Positions 62,382 through 64,000 of a stretch of 64,000 nt of DNA are shown one piece after another; the stretch's first letter is position 1; the number at the start of each line of letters is the position of its first letter. Source of the DNA: Geobacter argillaceus (lineage in GTDB: Bacteria > Desulfobacterota > Desulfuromonadia > Geobacterales > DSM-12255); contig NZ_VLLN01000008.1 of assembly GCF_007830735.1 (NCBI RefSeq), positions 1 through 64,000 on the forward strand, read 5' to 3'. The position numbers and the translations under genes were made by a program. Below the pieces are notes generated by a model. It was not told where the DNA came from, searched no databases, and saw only the letters and a list, made by a program, of their open reading frames with translations.

Positions 62382-63956
62382 TCAATCCCACCAGTCCTCG
62401 TCTTCGTCGTCCGGATGGTCCCGTAAATCATACCCCTCCCCCAGCGCCTCCCTGGCCACCAGCAGGCTTTCCATGGCAAAGCGCCGCAGGAACGGGTGGA
62501 CATGCAGGGGCAGGGGAGAGTCCAGCAGGCTGAAGGCGGCTGCCAGGGTCACTTCCACGATGGCGGTTCCCCGTCCGCAGCGCTGCATCAGGTCGGCATT
62601 GAGCAGGAGCCGCCGGGCGATCCGGTTGACCTGGGGCAGAATCAGCTCGCCACAGAACTCCTCCAGAAGGGTTTCCACCCGGGCCGCTGCCCCCCGCGAC
62701 TCGTCTTGCTCAAGGGCCAACCACTGTTCCGCGTAGTCATAAACCCGACCGCTGGCCATATACCAGCCGCTGAAGAAGTCGTCGTCCAGAAGGCGCGCCG
62801 ACGCTGCCAGGAGGCGTGGGTTGACCGCCATATCCTCGCTGGTAGGAGCGACGGGAGGAATGTAGCAGGCCGCTGTCAACTCCTCCCGGGTAAACATCCC
62901 GCTCCGCAGGTAAAACTCCGGCGGCGGCAGGGCATTCTGCTGGCGCGTGGCGTACAGGGCATCCTTGAGCAGCAGGAGACCGTAGTCGATATCGACGGCA
63001 TGGAGTCGCTCGTCTCCCCGGGCAGCGGTGACTTCCTCCGTGAATTCGGCAACCGTCGTCTCCGGTACCCCCCAGGCACCTTTCACCCCCCCTTCGTCGT
63101 GCAGCTGCAGGTAGAGTGTCGCCACCCGTTCCCCGTCAAGGTGGCGGGCAATCCAGAGGGTTCGATAGCCACCGCCATCAACCGGGCTGGCATAGACGGC
63201 ATGAAACGGCTGCGGAACTTCGGCTACCGGTGCCGGCATGGGCTCGACACCCAGGAAGGCCAGCCGGCGAAGGCTTTTTGTCGCCAGGTCACGGTAGGAT
63301 GTATCGGCATGACAGGACCACTCCAGCGTCAGTGCCGCAGCAGCGGGGAGGCGGATTTTGCCGAGGGTGGTCAGCACCTCCTGCACCACCAGTGGGTCGT
63401 CGAAGGCGAGGAGCAGCGCACAGACCTCTACGACACGCGGATCGTCAACCTGAGCCAGCTCCCTGATCATCATCACCTGCCGCTCCTCGGCGGCATAAAC
63501 GAAGTCCTCCAGTAACCAGAGGAGCCCGCGCTCCCCCCGGTCCAGGAACTTAACAAGGGACTCCTTGAGCGGGCCGCTGTAACTGGCGAGCAGACCGGCA
63601 AACGGGGGAAGGGTAACGTCGATGCCGCAGTTCTGCAGGGTGGAGAGGAGCGCCACCTTTCCTTCGTCTTCCAGGTCGCGACGGCGCAGCGCAATCTGGA
63701 TCAGTTGATCAAGCCATTCCTCGTCGGCAAAAAAATCCAGCAGATAGGTGTACTTGGAGATAAGCTCGCCGCTCTTCTCGCGCCACAGGCTGCGGACCAG
63801 AGGCGGCAGGGCGTGGCGACCGGCTTTCTGCAGGGTACCGCCGATCTCGTCGATCTCGGCAACCGTGATGTTATCCTGCTTGAGCCGTTCCAGAAGCCGG
63901 AGTATCCGGTGCCGTTCCAGCAGGCTCTCGTCTATGTTGCGGTGATGGTTTTCCAT
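62382..63956 (-). CDS. Large protein of unknown function with HEAT-like N-terminus
   Basis: This 524-residue protein is not recognised. Residues 1-235 are strongly helical with pair-wise Leu-rich repeats reminiscent of HEAT/ARM units ('LPPLVRSLWREKSGELISKY', 'LLLAFDDPLVVQEVLTTLGKI'). Residues 250-360 look like a mixed alpha/beta domain ('GGGYRTLWIARHLDGERVATLYLQLHDEGG'). The C-terminus is very acidic ('DHPDDEDEDWWD'). No catalytic motif, signal peptide or membrane segment is apparent. No Shine-Dalgarno site precedes the ATG at 63956, and a TATAAT lies 8 bases before it. It is the first gene in the direction of gpsA, 215 bases away. Confidence 0.75.
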   Translation of the reverse strand: MENHHRNIDESLLERHRILRLLERLKQDNITVAEIDEIGGTLQKAGRHALPPLVRSLWREKSGELISKYTYLLDFFADEEWLDQLIQIALRRRDLEDEGKVALLSTLQNCGIDVTLPPFAGLLASYSGPLKESLVKFLDRGERGLLWLLEDFVYAAEERQVMMIRELAQVDDPRVVEVCALLLAFDDPLVVQEVLTTLGKIRLPAAAALTLEWSCHADTSYRDLATKSLRRLAFLGVEPMPAPVAEVPQPFHAVYASPVDGGGYRTLWIARHLDGERVATLYLQLHDEGGVKGAWGVPETTVAEFTEEVTAARGDERLHAVDIDYGLLLLKDALYATRQQNALPPPEFYLRSGMFTREELTAACYIPPVAPTSEDMAVNPRLLAASARLLDDDFFSGWYMASGRVYDYAEQWLALEQDESRGAAARVETLLEEFCGELILPQVNRIARRLLLNADLMQRCGRGTAIVEVTLAAAFSLLDSPLPLHVHPFLRRFAMESLLVAREALGEGYDLRDHPDDEDEDWWD

Positions 63957-64000
63957 AGAATCAATTATACCGCGTTATTCCTCATCACCATCGCTCGGAT

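Overview
The window looks like a chromosomal segment of a Geobacter-type bacterium (Desulfuromonadota/Geobacterales). It is GC-rich with AT-rich promoters. It has many multi-domain histidine kinases, a CIRCE-controlled hrcA-grpE-dnaK-dnaJ operon, a Tol-Pal cluster, an argBDFG block, and many short palindromic elements between genes. The family assignment rests on gene content and remembered Geobacter gene neighbourhoods, not on a database search. Almost all genes lie on the minus strand. The exceptions are the left edge, a CDP-alcohol phosphatidyltransferase, ssb, and the nitrilase-Tol cluster.

Layout. Positions 1-2133 hold the tail of an IS630-type transposase, queF, msrB and a PAP2 phosphatase. 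Positions 2152-10352 hold an accessory four-gene minus-strand module: an HD phosphohydrolase, a YwgA-like protein, a very long type III-like adenine methyltransferase (Mod) and a type III-like helicase-nuclease (Res). This is the most likely defence island. Positions 10567-15819 carry uvrA, which contains an in-frame palindromic repeat, and a membrane histidine kinase. Positions 16009-22513 carry a phosphatidyltransferase, ftsK, rnj, two small membrane proteins, plsC and ssb. Positions 22613-26918 are the arginine operon argB-argD-argF-argG (transcribed right to left).

Positions 27053-40574 hold a response regulator-kinase, alaS, recX, pilT, recA, another kinase, cinA, pgpA, larC, larB and a secreted phospholipase-D-like protein. 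Positions 40571-45653 are dnaJ-dnaK-grpE-hrcA with promoter and CIRCE. Positions 45811-52741 hold hemW, a nitrilase-family amidase and tolQ-tolR-tolA-tolB-pal-cpoB. Positions 52810-55084 hold hemE and a radical SAM/SPASM protein. Positions 55168-63956 form one block: a large protein of unknown function, gpsA and three overlapping histidine kinase genes.

The genes cover core functions: DNA repair and recombination (uvrA, recA, recX, ssb), division and envelope integrity (ftsK, tol-pal), arginine synthesis, protein folding, phospholipid synthesis (gpsA, plsC, pgpA, pgsA-like), haem synthesis and signalling. The most notable signals are the HD/YwgA/Mod/Res module, the repeat inserted inside uvrA, two inverted repeats flanking recX-pilT-recA, and different inverted repeats at each junction of the heat-shock operon. 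No rRNA, tRNA or CRISPR array was seen.
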